Part shown: positions 17,941-27,180 of the stretch, piece after piece | Layout: every line of letters begins with the position of its first letter | How positions within the stretch are numbered: position 1 is the stretch's first letter | From: Streptomyces sp. A012304 | GTDB taxonomy: Bacteria > Actinomycetota > Actinomycetes > Streptomycetales > Streptomycetaceae | Length of the DNA stretch: 64,000 nt | Assembly (NCBI RefSeq): GCF_026008495.1 | Contig: NZ_BQUN01000001.1 | Location: 100,736 to 164,735, forward strand | Reading direction: 5' to 3' | The notes under the pieces: model-generated | The model's database searches: none | What the model saw: the letters and a program-made list of their open reading frames with translations, nothing else | Told to the model about the DNA's origin: nothing | Made by a program: the position numbers and the translations under genes

Positions 17941-19220
17941 CCCCCACACCAGCCCCCGACGATCGGCGACGGGACTTCCCGCCCCTGCCCACCGCCCGAG
18001 GCCGCCGCTCCTTCGCCGAATCCTGGTGGGGCAACGCCTGGGTCCAAGCTCTCGAAGGCCCGACCCGCTCCGCGACCGGGCGCCTCGCCCGCGGCCGGAC
18101 CTACGCCCGCGCCGGAAACGTCGGCCCCATCACCGTCACCCCCGGCCGCGCCACCGCCCACGTACAAGGCAGCCAACCCCGCCCCTACCGCACCTCCATG
18201 GACATCCCCACCCTTACCCAGGGCGCCTGGGACATCCTCCTCGACGCGGCCGCCGCCCAGGCCGGCCACCTCGCCGCCCTCCTTGACCGCGACATGCCCA
18301 CCACCCTTGCCGACACCGCAGCCAAAGCCGGTGTGCGCCTCCTGCCCCGGCCCTACGAACTGACCCCCAGCTGCTCGTGCCCCGACTGGGGCGAGCCGTG
18401 CAAGCACGCCGCCGCCCTCTACTACCAGGTCGCCCGGCTCCTCGACCGCGACCCCTTTGTCCTGCTCCTCCTTCGCGGACGCGGCGAGAGCGAACTCATG
18501 GCGGACCTCCACCGGCGCAACGCCGCCCACAACCCGGCTCCGTCACCGCCGGGCGTGCCCGCCCGGAAGGTGTTCGCGGCCGCCCGCGCCGGGCTCCCGC
18601 CGCTGCCCGCACCGCCACCACCCGTCGACCGCCCCGGCCAGGTACCCGAACTGACCTCTCAGGTCGCCCCCGCACCCGGCCTCGACCCGGCCGCCCTGCG
18701 GTTCCTGGCCGCCGACACTGCCACCCGCGCCCGCCAGATGCTGAACCAGGCCCTCGCGCCCTCCCCAGCACACCCGCAGGACCTCGCCCCCACCACCCTC
18801 AGCACCGACGACGACCTCGTCCGCCTCGCCGCCGCCACACCGCCGGCCGAGATCTTCACCCGGCTGTGCTGGAGCGCGCACCGCACCCCTGCCTCCCTCA
18901 CCCGGGCCGCCCGCGCCTGGCAGTACGGCGGGGCCGCGGCCATGGAGATCCTCGACACGGCATGGAATCCGGACCCGGCCTACCTCCGTGCCGTGCGCGA
19001 GGAGATCAAACAGGCCTGGGGTGCATCACGGGCCCCGGCGATACGCATCACGGGGAACTGGCTCACCGTGAGCGGGCACGACGCCCAACTGCGCCTGGGC
19101 ATCGGCGGGCACCTCTGGTACCCCTACCGCAAGAAGCACGGCACGTGGTGGCCGGCCGGCTTCCCAGACCGGGACGTCACGACTGTGCTGAGCGACCTGC
19201 TCGAGCCGATGGCTGAGTAG
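17937..19220 (+). CDS. SWIM zinc-finger protein, partner of SNF2
   Basis: This 427-residue protein starts at ATG 17937, overlapping the SNF2 stop. The zinc motif SCSCPDWGEPCKHAAAL (CxCxnCxH) lies near residues 143-159. N-terminal segments RSFAESWWGNAWVQALEG and GRTYARAGNVGPITV are typical of SWIM proteins encoded next to SNF2 helicases. The middle is Pro/Ala-rich, and the C-terminus ends in a helical region with GIGGHLWYPYRKKHGTWWPAG. It is thought to bind DNA or protein for the helicase. Confidence 0.9.
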   Translation: MTPTPAPDDRRRDFPPLPTARGRRSFAESWWGNAWVQALEGPTRSATGRLARGRTYARAGNVGPITVTPGRATAHVQGSQPRPYRTSMDIPTLTQGAWDILLDAAAAQAGHLAALLDRDMPTTLADTAAKAGVRLLPRPYELTPSCSCPDWGEPCKHAAALYYQVARLLDRDPFVLLLLRGRGESELMADLHRRNAAHNPAPSPPGVPARKVFAAARAGLPPLPAPPPPVDRPGQVPELTSQVAPAPGLDPAALRFLAADTATRARQMLNQALAPSPAHPQDLAPTTLSTDDDLVRLAAATPPAEIFTRLCWSAHRTPASLTRAARAWQYGGAAAMEILDTAWNPDPAYLRAVREEIKQAWGASRAPAIRITGNWLTVSGHDAQLRLGIGGHLWYPYRKKHGTWWPAGFPDRDVTTVLSDLLEPMAE

Positions 19221-19235
19221 CTGGTGCACCACGGG

Positions 19236-19288
19236 CCGAGCACGTCCGGACCACAGCCGCGTGCGGCGCCCGTCGGCGCCGTGCTCGG
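19236..19288. terminator. Hairpin after the SNF2-SWIM unit
   Basis: CCGAGCACG (19236-19244) and its perfect inverse (19280-19288) form a 9-bp stem with a 35-base GC-rich loop, 15 bp after the SWIM stop. There is no U-run, as usual in Streptomyces. It could end the SNF2-SWIM transcript or separate it from the HamA-like gene. Confidence 0.35.
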
Positions 19289-19492
19289 CGCCGCGACCGG
19301 CACGGCTACCGTCGTCGTGGGACGGGGCAGACTCCGCGCAGCAGCCGCGCTGCTGCTGCGCACCCGAGATGACTGCTACTCCATCGGCCGCCAGCGTCCC
19401 AGGAATGGAGACCGATGGCATGCACACTGGCCTAGCCTTGCCCCAGGTGCGCTTGCCGACCAGGCGTGGCGCCGGGGGAGAGGCAAGGGCGC

Positions 19493-20299
19493 GTGTTCGA
19501 CAAGTGGCTCAGGCCGCAGGCCGTGGACCAACCAGACGGGCTGCTGGAGTACCAGATGCTCGCCGACGAAGGGCTGATCGAAGACGACGAGCTCGTTGAA
19601 CGGCTGGGCCACGAGGTGATGCGCAACTACCTGGCTCCCAACGAGCTCGCCAACGTCTTCGACGACCTGGGTGCCCCGGACGTCGCGGGCTACCTGCGGA
19701 CGAACAAGTTCCCCACGGACCGCAAGATCAGGCACGGGGACTTCGGAGAGATCATCACCGGCGCCCTCTACCGCAGGGTGCGCCGGTGGTGCGTCCCGGT
19801 CCTGAAACTGCGCTACAAGCAGACCCCGGCCCAGGCCGTGCAGGGCACGGACGTGCTGGCGTTCCGCTTCCGGCAGGACCCTCCGGCGATCGCCGTGCCG
19901 GAGGTGAAGACCCGCGCCTCCCGGGACAACCGGGTCGGGGAGGAGGCGTACAGCAGCCTGGAGAAGGTCCTGGACAGGCTGGACGAGAGCATCCACTTCC
20001 TCATGGCGCGCTGCAACGACCGCGGGCAGGCGTTCCTCGTACGCCGACTCGGCGCGCTGCTGCGCGATCCGGGGCGGCGCCAGGTGGAGCGGCACATGCT
20101 CTTCGTCCACGACGCGGGATCGTGGAAAGAAGACATCGTGACCGGCCTCGGCGCGATGGTGACCCAGCGCACCGAGCTGACCGTCGTCACGATCGACGAC
20201 CTCAAGGAGTTCGTCGGCCGCGTCTACGACGCGGCAGAGACAGCCCCCGGCACCACCACGAGCCGCGGCAAGGACAACGGAACGGCGGGAGCAGCGTGA
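19493..20299 (+). CDS. hamA: HamA-like (DUF1837) nuclease of a Hachiman-type defence system
   Basis: From GTG 19493 the protein has 268 residues; a GGGGGAGAGG ribosome-binding site decides this start over GTG 19466. It shows the DUF1837/HamA pattern of a PD-(D/E)xK nuclease: RHGDFGEIITGALY (Glu near 86), GTDVLAF (Asp near 120) and VPEVKTRAS (ExK near 137-139). In Hachiman, HamA is the DNA-degrading effector held in check by the HamB helicase. The stop overlaps the start of the helicase gene by GTGA, as expected for a HamAB operon. The catalytic residues look intact. Confidence 0.75.
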   Translation: MFDKWLRPQAVDQPDGLLEYQMLADEGLIEDDELVERLGHEVMRNYLAPNELANVFDDLGAPDVAGYLRTNKFPTDRKIRHGDFGEIITGALYRRVRRWCVPVLKLRYKQTPAQAVQGTDVLAFRFRQDPPAIAVPEVKTRASRDNRVGEEAYSSLEKVLDRLDESIHFLMARCNDRGQAFLVRRLGALLRDPGRRQVERHMLFVHDAGSWKEDIVTGLGAMVTQRTELTVVTIDDLKEFVGRVYDAAETAPGTTTSRGKDNGTAGAA

Positions 20300-23200
20300 G
20301 GGACGGCGACGGGACCATGCGGCGCCTGGGCGACCAGGCACTGGCCACCGGAGAGGCGTCCGCCCGCCTGCGCGGCCAGCTGCGTTCCCACGTCCTGGCC
20401 GAGCAGATCAGCACCGAGGGCACAGCCGCCTACACCTACGACCCAGCTGCACTGCGCCGGGGCCTCTCCCTCGCCCGGCTCGGGCAACTGGCCCGCACCC
20501 CCCGCGAGCGCCGCACGGACCCGGGGCCGCTGCCGGACATCGCCCAGGCCTATGCCGACCTCGCCGCGCAGGCGAACGAGCCGGAGACACGGATCGAACT
20601 GCTCGCGATCTCGGCGACCATGTGGAGCCTGGCCGGCTACCAGGCCAACGCCACCGCCATCGCCCGCACCTTCCAAAAGGAGGTCGGCGAGCTGTTCACC
20701 TTCGGGGACATCCCCGGTCCCGAGGGACTGACCGCCGCCGCCCCCTACCGGATCGCCGAGGCCGCCGGCGCCATCCTGCAACGCGACATCGACACCGTCG
20801 CCCAGCTCGGCGCCGCTGCAGCAAGCGAACTCCCACGCCTCGGCCACGCACTCACCGCCGCGCTCGCCGCAGGCCGGGCCGAGCAGGCGGACCTCGCCGT
20901 GCTGGCCGCCTACGGCCTCGTCGGCCGCTCGGCCCGCTCTCTGGCCACCCTGTGGCGCACCGGCGACCGCGCGGCTGGACGCGCCGCGATCACCGACCTG
21001 AAGCAGGCCGCGACCATCCTCCTCCAGGCCTCCGTTGTGGACACCTGGACCCTGGTCGACTCCCTCGCCCACGCCGTCGAAGACATCGTCGCCACCTCCC
21101 CGTGGCTCCTGCTGCGCCGCGCCTCCACCTGGTCAAGGACCTGGGAGCGCTACCTCAAGGCCCTAATCGTCTCCGACCGCCCGCTCACCCAGGTCTGGCC
21201 CTCCCAGCGCACCGCCCTGGACGCCGGACTCCTCGACGCCCAAGCCCACAATCTCACCGTCACCATGCCCACCTCCGCGGGCAAGACCCACATCGCCGAA
21301 TGGGCCATCCTCCACGCCCTCGCCGACACCGGCGAGGCCGACGGCAACCCCTTCGGCCTGATCCTGCGCTTTTTCGATCCGCCGCTGGCCGTCTACGTGG
21401 TGCCCACCCGCGCGCTCGCGGCCCAGGTCGAACGCCACCTTGCCGCCAGCCTCGAACTCGTCGGCCTGCGCGTCTCCTCCCTCTTCGGCGGCGCCGAACA
21501 CGTCCGCTACGAGAACCAGCTCCTGGACCACACCGACGTCCTCGTCGTCACCACCGAGAAACTCGACCTGCTCCTGCGCAACACCCCCGAACTCGCGAGC
21601 CGGCTGCGCCTGGTCCTCGTCGACGAAGGTCACTCCATCGACCGCTCCGCCCGCGGCCTGCGTCTGGAGATGGTCCTCACCCGGATCCGCCGCACCACCC
21701 CTCAGGCGCGGATCGTCCTGCTGTCCGCGGTCCTGCCCAACGGCGAGGACATCGCCCGCTGGCTGGAGCCCACTGCGGAAGGCACCAACCACGCCAAGAT
21801 CGACTGGTCACCCTCCCAGCTACGCACCGGGGTGTTCTCCTGGCAGGGACAGGAGAAGGACGGACAGACCGGCAGCATCCACTACGGCACCGCTCAGGGC
21901 AGAGACTTCTTCGTCCCCAGGGTCCTCACCCGCCGCCTCACCCGCACCCGGCTGTTCCCGCGCGATCTCAAGGACGTCGCGGCCTCGCTGGCGCTGCACT
22001 TCGAACGCCTCGGCCCGGTCCTGATCTCCACCACCCAGCCCGCCTACGCGCAGGCCGCCGCACGCGCCCTGCACACGGCACTGAACAAGACCGACACCCC
22101 GGTGCTCGGCGCGCGAAATCAGCGGGACCAGCGCCTGGCGCTCTCGGAACGGATCGCCGAACACCTCGGCGCCGAGCACGAGCTCGCTGTGATGGTGACC
22201 CAGGGCATCGCCTACCACCACGGCACCGTGCCCCAGCCCGTCCGGCACCTGCTGGAACGCGCCTACCGCGACGGCGCACTGCGCGTACTGTGCGCCACGA
22301 GCACCCTCTCCCAGGGCATGAACCTGCCGGTCAAGACCGTCCTGGTGCACAGCACCTGGCGCAACCAGGAGCAGATCGGCGTCCGCGAGTTCTGGAATAC
22401 TGCCGGCCGTGCCGGCCGCGCCTTCCAGGAGACCGAGGGCCACGTCGTCCTCATCGCCAAGGACGCCCAGGACGCCCAGAAGCTGCAGCGCCGCTACCTC
22501 GACAAGGGCAACATCGAAGCGGTCCTGTCCACCATCGGCGCGCTCTACTACCGCCTCGCCATCACGAGACTGGGCGTCCGCCCCACCCCCGGACAGAACC
22601 TGACGGACATCGACCTGCCCGACCCCGAGCAGGAAGAACTCACCGACTGGGCGCAGGAACTCGAGCTCCAACTCCTGACGATGCTCGCCGAAGAGGTCGT
22701 CGACACCCCCGACCAGCACCTGCTGGAAGACGCCGCGCACGACCTGCTCGCACACACCCTGGGCGGCCACCAGATCGGCGCCCAGGACTGGTCCCTCAAA
22801 CCGCTCGCCCGGTTCACCGCCCGCCGAGTCGCCGCACTCGCCCGCCAGCTCCCCGACCCGGCCGCCCGCGCGGCAATCCTGCGCACAGGACTGAGCCTGC
22901 AAGGCGGCCTCGACGCGATCACCGCCGCCGAACAGGTCGCGAACACCCTCACCGAACACCCCGGCCTCCTCGCCCCCGCGACATGGCCAGCCCTGCGCGA
23001 CACCGTCCTGACCGCCGCCACCACCATCCAAGAACTCCGCCGCAGCGCCACCGACAAGAACCGGCCGATCGGAGCGGTCGTCCCTCTCGCCGGCGACTGG
23101 ATCGCCGGCTGGACGCTCCAGGAGATCCACCACCACTACCAGCTGCTCCTCGCAGCCAAGGACATCACCGTCACCTCGGACTACATCGACAAGGTGATCA

Positions 23201-23907
23201 CCCAAGACCTGGCCTGGGCCGTCTCCTCGATCCTGCAGATCCTGGAGACCCGCCACGGCATCACACCCGAAGGCCCCCTCGCCACCCTGCCCGCCATGCT
23301 CAAGTACGGCGTCGACACCGCCCCCGCCTGCTACGCCGCCAGCCTCGGCATCCACCAGCGCAGCGCCGCGATCAACCTGGCCGCACGCTGCCCCGTACCC
23401 GAGCCGTCCTTCTCCGACTTCACCGGCTGGCTCGCCGACCTGACCACCGACGAGATCACCGCCATCACCACCCCCAGCATCGCGGCCCTGCTCATCCGCA
23501 GCACCGAGCGCCGCAGCCCCCGCACAGTCCAGAAGACCATCCTCAGCGGCCGGGGAACGTTCACCACCCCCCTGCGCGGCGTCCGGCACGCCAACAATGT
23601 CTGGCTTCTCGCCAGACTCTCGGCGGGAACCCCTCTCGACCTGGTACGAGACCCCAGCAACCCGGCTGACCCGAACGCCATCCGGGTCGAGCACAGCGGG
23701 CTCCCCCTTGGCTGGATCGCCAAGGCCACTGCCCGGCCGCTCGCGCTGGCCCTCGACGAGCGGCCCGTCCCCTTGGTCACCGCCGTCCTGCACACCGACC
23801 CCCAACCCTTCGCCGACACCGGCCAGCTGGCCGACCACGACCAGATCGAGCTCGCCATCACCATCAGCCCAGCGCCGGAAGACCGCAGAAGGCGCACATC
23901 GCGGTGA
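20296..23907 (+). CDS. hamB: HamB-like superfamily 2 helicase with C-terminal HIRAN-like domain
   Basis: From GTG 20296 (GTGA overlap with the HamA-like stop) the protein has 1203 residues. Helicase motifs are clear: MPTSAGKTHIAEW (Lys near 330), VVPTRALAAQVERHL, DEGHSID (443-449), LLSAVL, and TAGRAGRAF (about 702-710). The N-terminal 300 residues are helical. Near residues 1090-1190 the segment LVRDPSNPADPNAIRV followed by LGWIAKATARPLALAL matches the HIRAN pattern known from DNA-repair helicases, where it senses DNA ends or stalled forks. I do not recall this domain in described HamB proteins. It probably senses phage DNA intermediates and gates HamA. Confidence 0.75.
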   Translation: MRDGDGTMRRLGDQALATGEASARLRGQLRSHVLAEQISTEGTAAYTYDPAALRRGLSLARLGQLARTPRERRTDPGPLPDIAQAYADLAAQANEPETRIELLAISATMWSLAGYQANATAIARTFQKEVGELFTFGDIPGPEGLTAAAPYRIAEAAGAILQRDIDTVAQLGAAAASELPRLGHALTAALAAGRAEQADLAVLAAYGLVGRSARSLATLWRTGDRAAGRAAITDLKQAATILLQASVVDTWTLVDSLAHAVEDIVATSPWLLLRRASTWSRTWERYLKALIVSDRPLTQVWPSQRTALDAGLLDAQAHNLTVTMPTSAGKTHIAEWAILHALADTGEADGNPFGLILRFFDPPLAVYVVPTRALAAQVERHLAASLELVGLRVSSLFGGAEHVRYENQLLDHTDVLVVTTEKLDLLLRNTPELASRLRLVLVDEGHSIDRSARGLRLEMVLTRIRRTTPQARIVLLSAVLPNGEDIARWLEPTAEGTNHAKIDWSPSQLRTGVFSWQGQEKDGQTGSIHYGTAQGRDFFVPRVLTRRLTRTRLFPRDLKDVAASLALHFERLGPVLISTTQPAYAQAAARALHTALNKTDTPVLGARNQRDQRLALSERIAEHLGAEHELAVMVTQGIAYHHGTVPQPVRHLLERAYRDGALRVLCATSTLSQGMNLPVKTVLVHSTWRNQEQIGVREFWNTAGRAGRAFQETEGHVVLIAKDAQDAQKLQRRYLDKGNIEAVLSTIGALYYRLAITRLGVRPTPGQNLTDIDLPDPEQEELTDWAQELELQLLTMLAEEVVDTPDQHLLEDAAHDLLAHTLGGHQIGAQDWSLKPLARFTARRVAALARQLPDPAARAAILRTGLSLQGGLDAITAAEQVANTLTEHPGLLAPATWPALRDTVLTAATTIQELRRSATDKNRPIGAVVPLAGDWIAGWTLQEIHHHYQLLLAAKDITVTSDYIDKVITQDLAWAVSSILQILETRHGITPEGPLATLPAMLKYGVDTAPACYAASLGIHQRSAAINLAARCPVPEPSFSDFTGWLADLTTDEITAITTPSIAALLIRSTERRSPRTVQKTILSGRGTFTTPLRGVRHANNVWLLARLSAGTPLDLVRDPSNPADPNAIRVEHSGLPLGWIAKATARPLALALDERPVPLVTAVLHTDPQPFADTGQLADHDQIELAITISPAPEDRRRRTSR

Positions 23908-23911
23908 CCAG

Positions 23912-23929
23912 CCCCCGCCCGGGCGGGGG
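23912..23929. terminator. 18-bp perfect GC palindrome after the HamB-like gene
   Basis: CCCCCGCCCGGGCGGGGG starts 5 bases after the HamB-like stop and is perfectly self-complementary. It lacks a U-run, but such palindromes commonly end transcripts in high-GC actinomycetes. Confidence 0.5.
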
Positions 23930-23967
23930 AACCCGATCCCGGCGGCGGCCATCCCGGCCGGGACGGC

Positions 23968-24099
23968 ATGGAAGCCCCAGACAACGGCATCCACCAGGCC
24001 ATGGGGCTGGTGAACCTTGCCCCCGACGAGTGGTTCGAGCCGTTCAGGGAGGACCAGGCGCCACACCCCGACCGCGGGTTCGGGTTCCGCCTCGGATAA
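23968..24099 (+). CDS. Possible 43-residue small ORF after the HamAB operon
   Basis: ATG 23968 opens a short frame ending at TAA 24097-24099. It includes MEAPDNGIHQAMGLVNLAP and DEWFEPFRED, an acidic-aromatic composition more protein-like than typical non-coding frames here. There is no ribosome-binding site and no recognised family. It could be a remnant of a larger gene or a small accessory to the defence operon, but it lies beyond the palindromic terminator. Confidence 0.3.
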   Translation: MEAPDNGIHQAMGLVNLAPDEWFEPFREDQAPHPDRGFGFRLG

Positions 24100-24142
24100 C
24101 CTGCCGCCCTGGCCGTACGCCGCCTGCCACTGCGCGTCTTCC

Positions 24143-25795
24143 TCAGGGCTGTGTCAGTGCCTGCGCCAGTGCGGTGATCAGGCTGTGATGGGCCGCCTCG
24201 ACTCCCCATGAAGCGCAGCCCGTGCAGAAGGTGTGGCCGCTGCGGGTGACGACCAACCCCCAGGCCTGCGCTGCGTGGACCCCGTCTCCGTGACTCTCCG
24301 GTGCGTGCACGATGACGCCGTCGACCGGCCGTGAGAAGGCGGCGCCCGCGATCCGGTCGGCTAGCTGGGCGGAAGAGGCGAACTGCCAGTTGTTTCCGCC
24401 GTCATACGGGCTGCCGAGGCCCTGGCGCGGCAGCCGCTCCAGCAGCGCCGACGTGCCGGAGAAGTCCTCCAGCGTCAGCGTGATCGCCCACAGCGGTGCC
24501 GCGTCCTGCTCGGCAGGCGACCACAGCGGGTCGAACATGTCGCGGTCGTCGTCCAGGTCGTGCTCGACCTGGTAGCGCACAGCGGCAGACTCCACGAGAC
24601 GCCCGTTCTGCTCGACAACCAGAGCCTGCTGCTCCGACCGGGCCCTCTTCCGCGTCATGTAATCCAGCTGCTGCGGGCGCAGCAGGACGACAGCTTCCAC
24701 CGGTGCCTCCTCCACGCCACCGGAGTTGTCGCAGTGGCGCCCCCATGCGGCCTCCCGCTCGACGATGCCGGTCGCCAGGTCGACCAGCGCCGCACGCTCC
24801 GCCTCGTCTGCGCCGAAAGGCGGCGGGTCTTCGCGGGCAGGAAGCCCGCCGGCCAGGACATCGACCACCCAATGAGGAGGTGATGGCGGCCCCGGCACGA
24901 GATCGGTGAACGGCGTGAACCAGGCCTCGGGGCGAAGGTCATCGCGGCCGTGAATGCCATTGGTGGAGGGCTCCAGGCTGTAGGTCATCTCCGGGTCGTA
25001 GGCGATCAACGCCGGACTGTTCCAGGCGATCGCCCTCAGCGCTCTACCGATCTGCAGGTCCGCAGTACGAGGTGACCAGCCTTCGCCAAGCCCTACGGAC
25101 TCCGCAGCCTCGTAGTCGTCCATGTCGTCCATGTCGTCCATCAGCTCGGGAGCCGCGGACACAGCGAGAGCGAGCGCCACCGTCGAGGCGTGGCAGACCG
25201 GGACGAATTCGGTGCCGGCTCGAAGCTGCTGGGCCACCTGATCAAGAATCCCGGCGAACCGCAGCCGCCAGCTGGCATCCATCCCGTCGCACACCCGCGG
25301 CAGCCGCAGAAGCACACCGTCCCGCTCGTCGGCGTAGTAGGCGTAGGGCTGGTCTCCGAGGCGCACGGCGTCCGTGTACAGATCCCACGCCATCTGCTGT
25401 GCCGCCACCGACGCCAGTGCCCGCAGGCCCGCGACGATCGCCGGTCCCAGTTCAGGGCCCTCCGCCGGCCTCTGCGGGTGGGCGCAATCGCGTGCCCGGC
25501 GATCGTCCCTCGCCCAGCCGCCGACCTTCGCCAAGACGTCCAGCACCAGCTCCCGCACAGGGCGAGCGGCATTCACCTCACGGACCAGATTCGCCGCGAG
25601 CCCCCGCACCGCGTCCTCATCAAGGTAGGAACGCAGGGCCCACGATTCGCTGATGTGCAGTGCGGCAGCCACCACCCGGGCCTGATGGCGCAGCACGTGA
25701 CCGGCCTGTCCGGGAACAAGGTCAACCCCACGTCGGCGGCACTCGTCTTCCAAGAATCCAGCCAGGCGCTGGATACGGGACACGTTGGGAGTCAC
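24143..25795 (-). CDS. Hypothetical protein
   Basis: This 550-residue protein starts at GTG 25795. The N-terminus is helical (RIQRLAGFLEDECRRRGVDL), the middle has AWDLYTDAVRLGDQPYAYYA and an acidic Asp/Met triplet repeat (MDDMDDMDDY) encoded by three tandem copies of a 9-bp unit at 25115-25141. The C-terminal part has ALLERLPRQGLGSPYDGGNN and GLVVTRSGHTFCTGCASWG. It appears cytoplasmic with no membrane span. No family was recognised. It is convergent with the HamAB operon. Confidence 0.65.
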   Translation of the reverse strand: MTPNVSRIQRLAGFLEDECRRRGVDLVPGQAGHVLRHQARVVAAALHISESWALRSYLDEDAVRGLAANLVREVNAARPVRELVLDVLAKVGGWARDDRRARDCAHPQRPAEGPELGPAIVAGLRALASVAAQQMAWDLYTDAVRLGDQPYAYYADERDGVLLRLPRVCDGMDASWRLRFAGILDQVAQQLRAGTEFVPVCHASTVALALAVSAAPELMDDMDDMDDYEAAESVGLGEGWSPRTADLQIGRALRAIAWNSPALIAYDPEMTYSLEPSTNGIHGRDDLRPEAWFTPFTDLVPGPPSPPHWVVDVLAGGLPAREDPPPFGADEAERAALVDLATGIVEREAAWGRHCDNSGGVEEAPVEAVVLLRPQQLDYMTRKRARSEQQALVVEQNGRLVESAAVRYQVEHDLDDDRDMFDPLWSPAEQDAAPLWAITLTLEDFSGTSALLERLPRQGLGSPYDGGNNWQFASSAQLADRIAGAAFSRPVDGVIVHAPESHGDGVHAAQAWGLVVTRSGHTFCTGCASWGVEAAHHSLITALAQALTQP

Positions 25796-25902
25796 GTCGG
25801 CACTCTACGGGGCGCTTGGCACCCACCCAGATGCGGAAGCCGGTGTGGCCTGGCGCGAGCGCCGTAACCGCCGCGCCGGCCACCGCCCAGTGCCGGAAGC
25901 TG

Positions 25903-26091
25903 CTAGCTGCTGTTCGAGCTGCTGGCTGTCGCATCACCGCGCTGGGCCGGCGCGAGTAGACCGCTCGCAGCCTGCAGGTCGCATACAAGGCTGGCCGGCC
26001 CCGAGAAGTACGGGACCATCCCGCGATCCGCAGCATCGTCCTCGAGCTCGTCGACCGCCACCCGCGTGTCAGCGGGGTATGGGAACCTCAT
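25903..26091 (-). CDS. Small hypothetical protein coupled to the frameshifted gene
   Basis: This 62-residue protein starts at ATG 26091, which overlaps the stop of the upstream gene (26088) by ATGA. The sequence reads MRFPYPADTRVAVDELEDD, then GMVPYFSGPASLVCDLQ and a low-complexity Ser tail. No family was recognised. The overlap supports that it is a real second gene of a two-gene unit. Confidence 0.5.
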   Translation of the reverse strand: MRFPYPADTRVAVDELEDDAADRGMVPYFSGPASLVCDLQAASGLLAPAQRGDATASSSNSS

Positions 26092-26767
26092 GCTGCGGTG
26101 GGCGCGCTCGGCGCAGCTTCCACCCACCGAGGCACGGCGGGGATGGCGAGTGCGGCAGCTCCGAGACTCGTCAGGTTCCACCGCCACCTGCGGCCGCCCC
26201 ACGGGGAATCGGTTGTCTCGGCGTCACTCACGACCCAGCCTCGGGCGTGCAACCGCTTCATCACGGCGGTCACCTCCCGACCATAGTCTCCGCCGGGGCT
26301 CCGGCTCTGCTCGCTGGCGTCCCGAATCTCGCGCCCCTGGGGGTGCTCGACGGTGAACACGGCTCCGGCCTCGACTCTCTCGAGCTCCTGGCGCTCCTTC
26401 TTGGTCGGTGGTTCGGGCCCGCTGGAGGGCCGGGCCACCGCTGCGGCGTGGACGCAGCGGTGGCCCGTCGCGTGGGCGTCGACGGGTTCGCTCAGGGCCA
26501 TGAGGTTCGTGTGGGTGATGCCTTCGCAGAGCGCCCGCCCGGCCGGGTGCTGTCGGCGGGCTCCGGTGAGCAGGTCGATGGCTGCTGCGGCGTGCCGAAG
26601 GGGGCGTCCAGCTTGGAGTGGGTGTCCGTCCGCACAGTCAGGTCGAACGGCGTCGCAGCGGTGATCCGCTCCCACAGCTCCCGTTCCCTCTCCTTCCGGC
26701 GGCGCTGCTCCTCGACAAGTTCCTGCTCGTAGCGTGCGAGCGCTTCACGCTGGTCGATCTGCAGCAC
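26088..26767 (-). pseudogene. Hypothetical gene with a single-base frameshift
   Basis: GTG 26767 has an excellent GGGAGG ribosome-binding site and begins a charged coiled helix (REALARYEQELVEEQRRRKER) continuing to KLDAPFG. Protein-like sequence then switches to another frame: AIDLLTGARRQHPAGRALCEG, KKERQELERVEAGAVFTVEHPQ and a winged-helix-like YGREVTAVMKRLHARGWVV, to the stop at 26088. One missing base near 26595 would join the halves into about 226 residues. It is either a real mutation or a sequencing error. The end couples to the 62-residue gene by ATGA. Confidence 0.55.
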
Positions 26768-27180
26768 TGGTTGCCTCCCCGGAAATGTGATTGCCGACGA
26801 GCATGCAGGTGCGGCCCCCCGGGCGGCCAGCGAGTCGCGGAATCCCGGAACAATAGGTCCGGAGTCGATAGTGCCGGCCTGTGGGACACCGTGGGGGAAG
26901 GCCGACCGCGGCGAGTGCCTCCTCGAAGAGATCCCCCCTCACCTCCGAAGCCCTCGATGCCGTGATCCTGCTGCCCGAGTAGGTCTCGGTGCCGGACGCG
27001 GCGAGCGCTCAATGAGGAGCCGACCGACTAGTCACGGCTGGCCCCGCCCATCCCCGCACAGGCTCGACGGGGCGCGTACGGCCGACTCGTGCGCCCTTCT
27101 CGGACCGTCTCGCTGGCCGTAGCGTCATGACGACGCCGCAGTGGGCCGTCGACGGGGACAAAGGACGAGAGGAGTCCGGT

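Noticed and set aside
20622..23669. Very long plus-strand open frame inside the helicase gene
   Set aside because: It is Arg/Pro-rich third-position shadow sequence of the HamB-like gene, which has clear motifs in its own frame.
25115..25141. Three tandem copies of a 9-bp unit (GTCGTCCAT)
   Set aside because: It is in frame within a coding sequence and encodes an Asp-Asp-Met repeat, so it is a simple codon-level expansion rather than an iteron or CRISPR.
26745..26942. 66-codon minus-strand frame upstream of the frameshifted gene
   Set aside because: Its N-terminus looks protein-like (GDLFEEALAAVGLP), but the rest is Arg/Cys-rich, the GTG start sits on its own ribosome-binding-like sequence and it overlaps a much better start at 26767.
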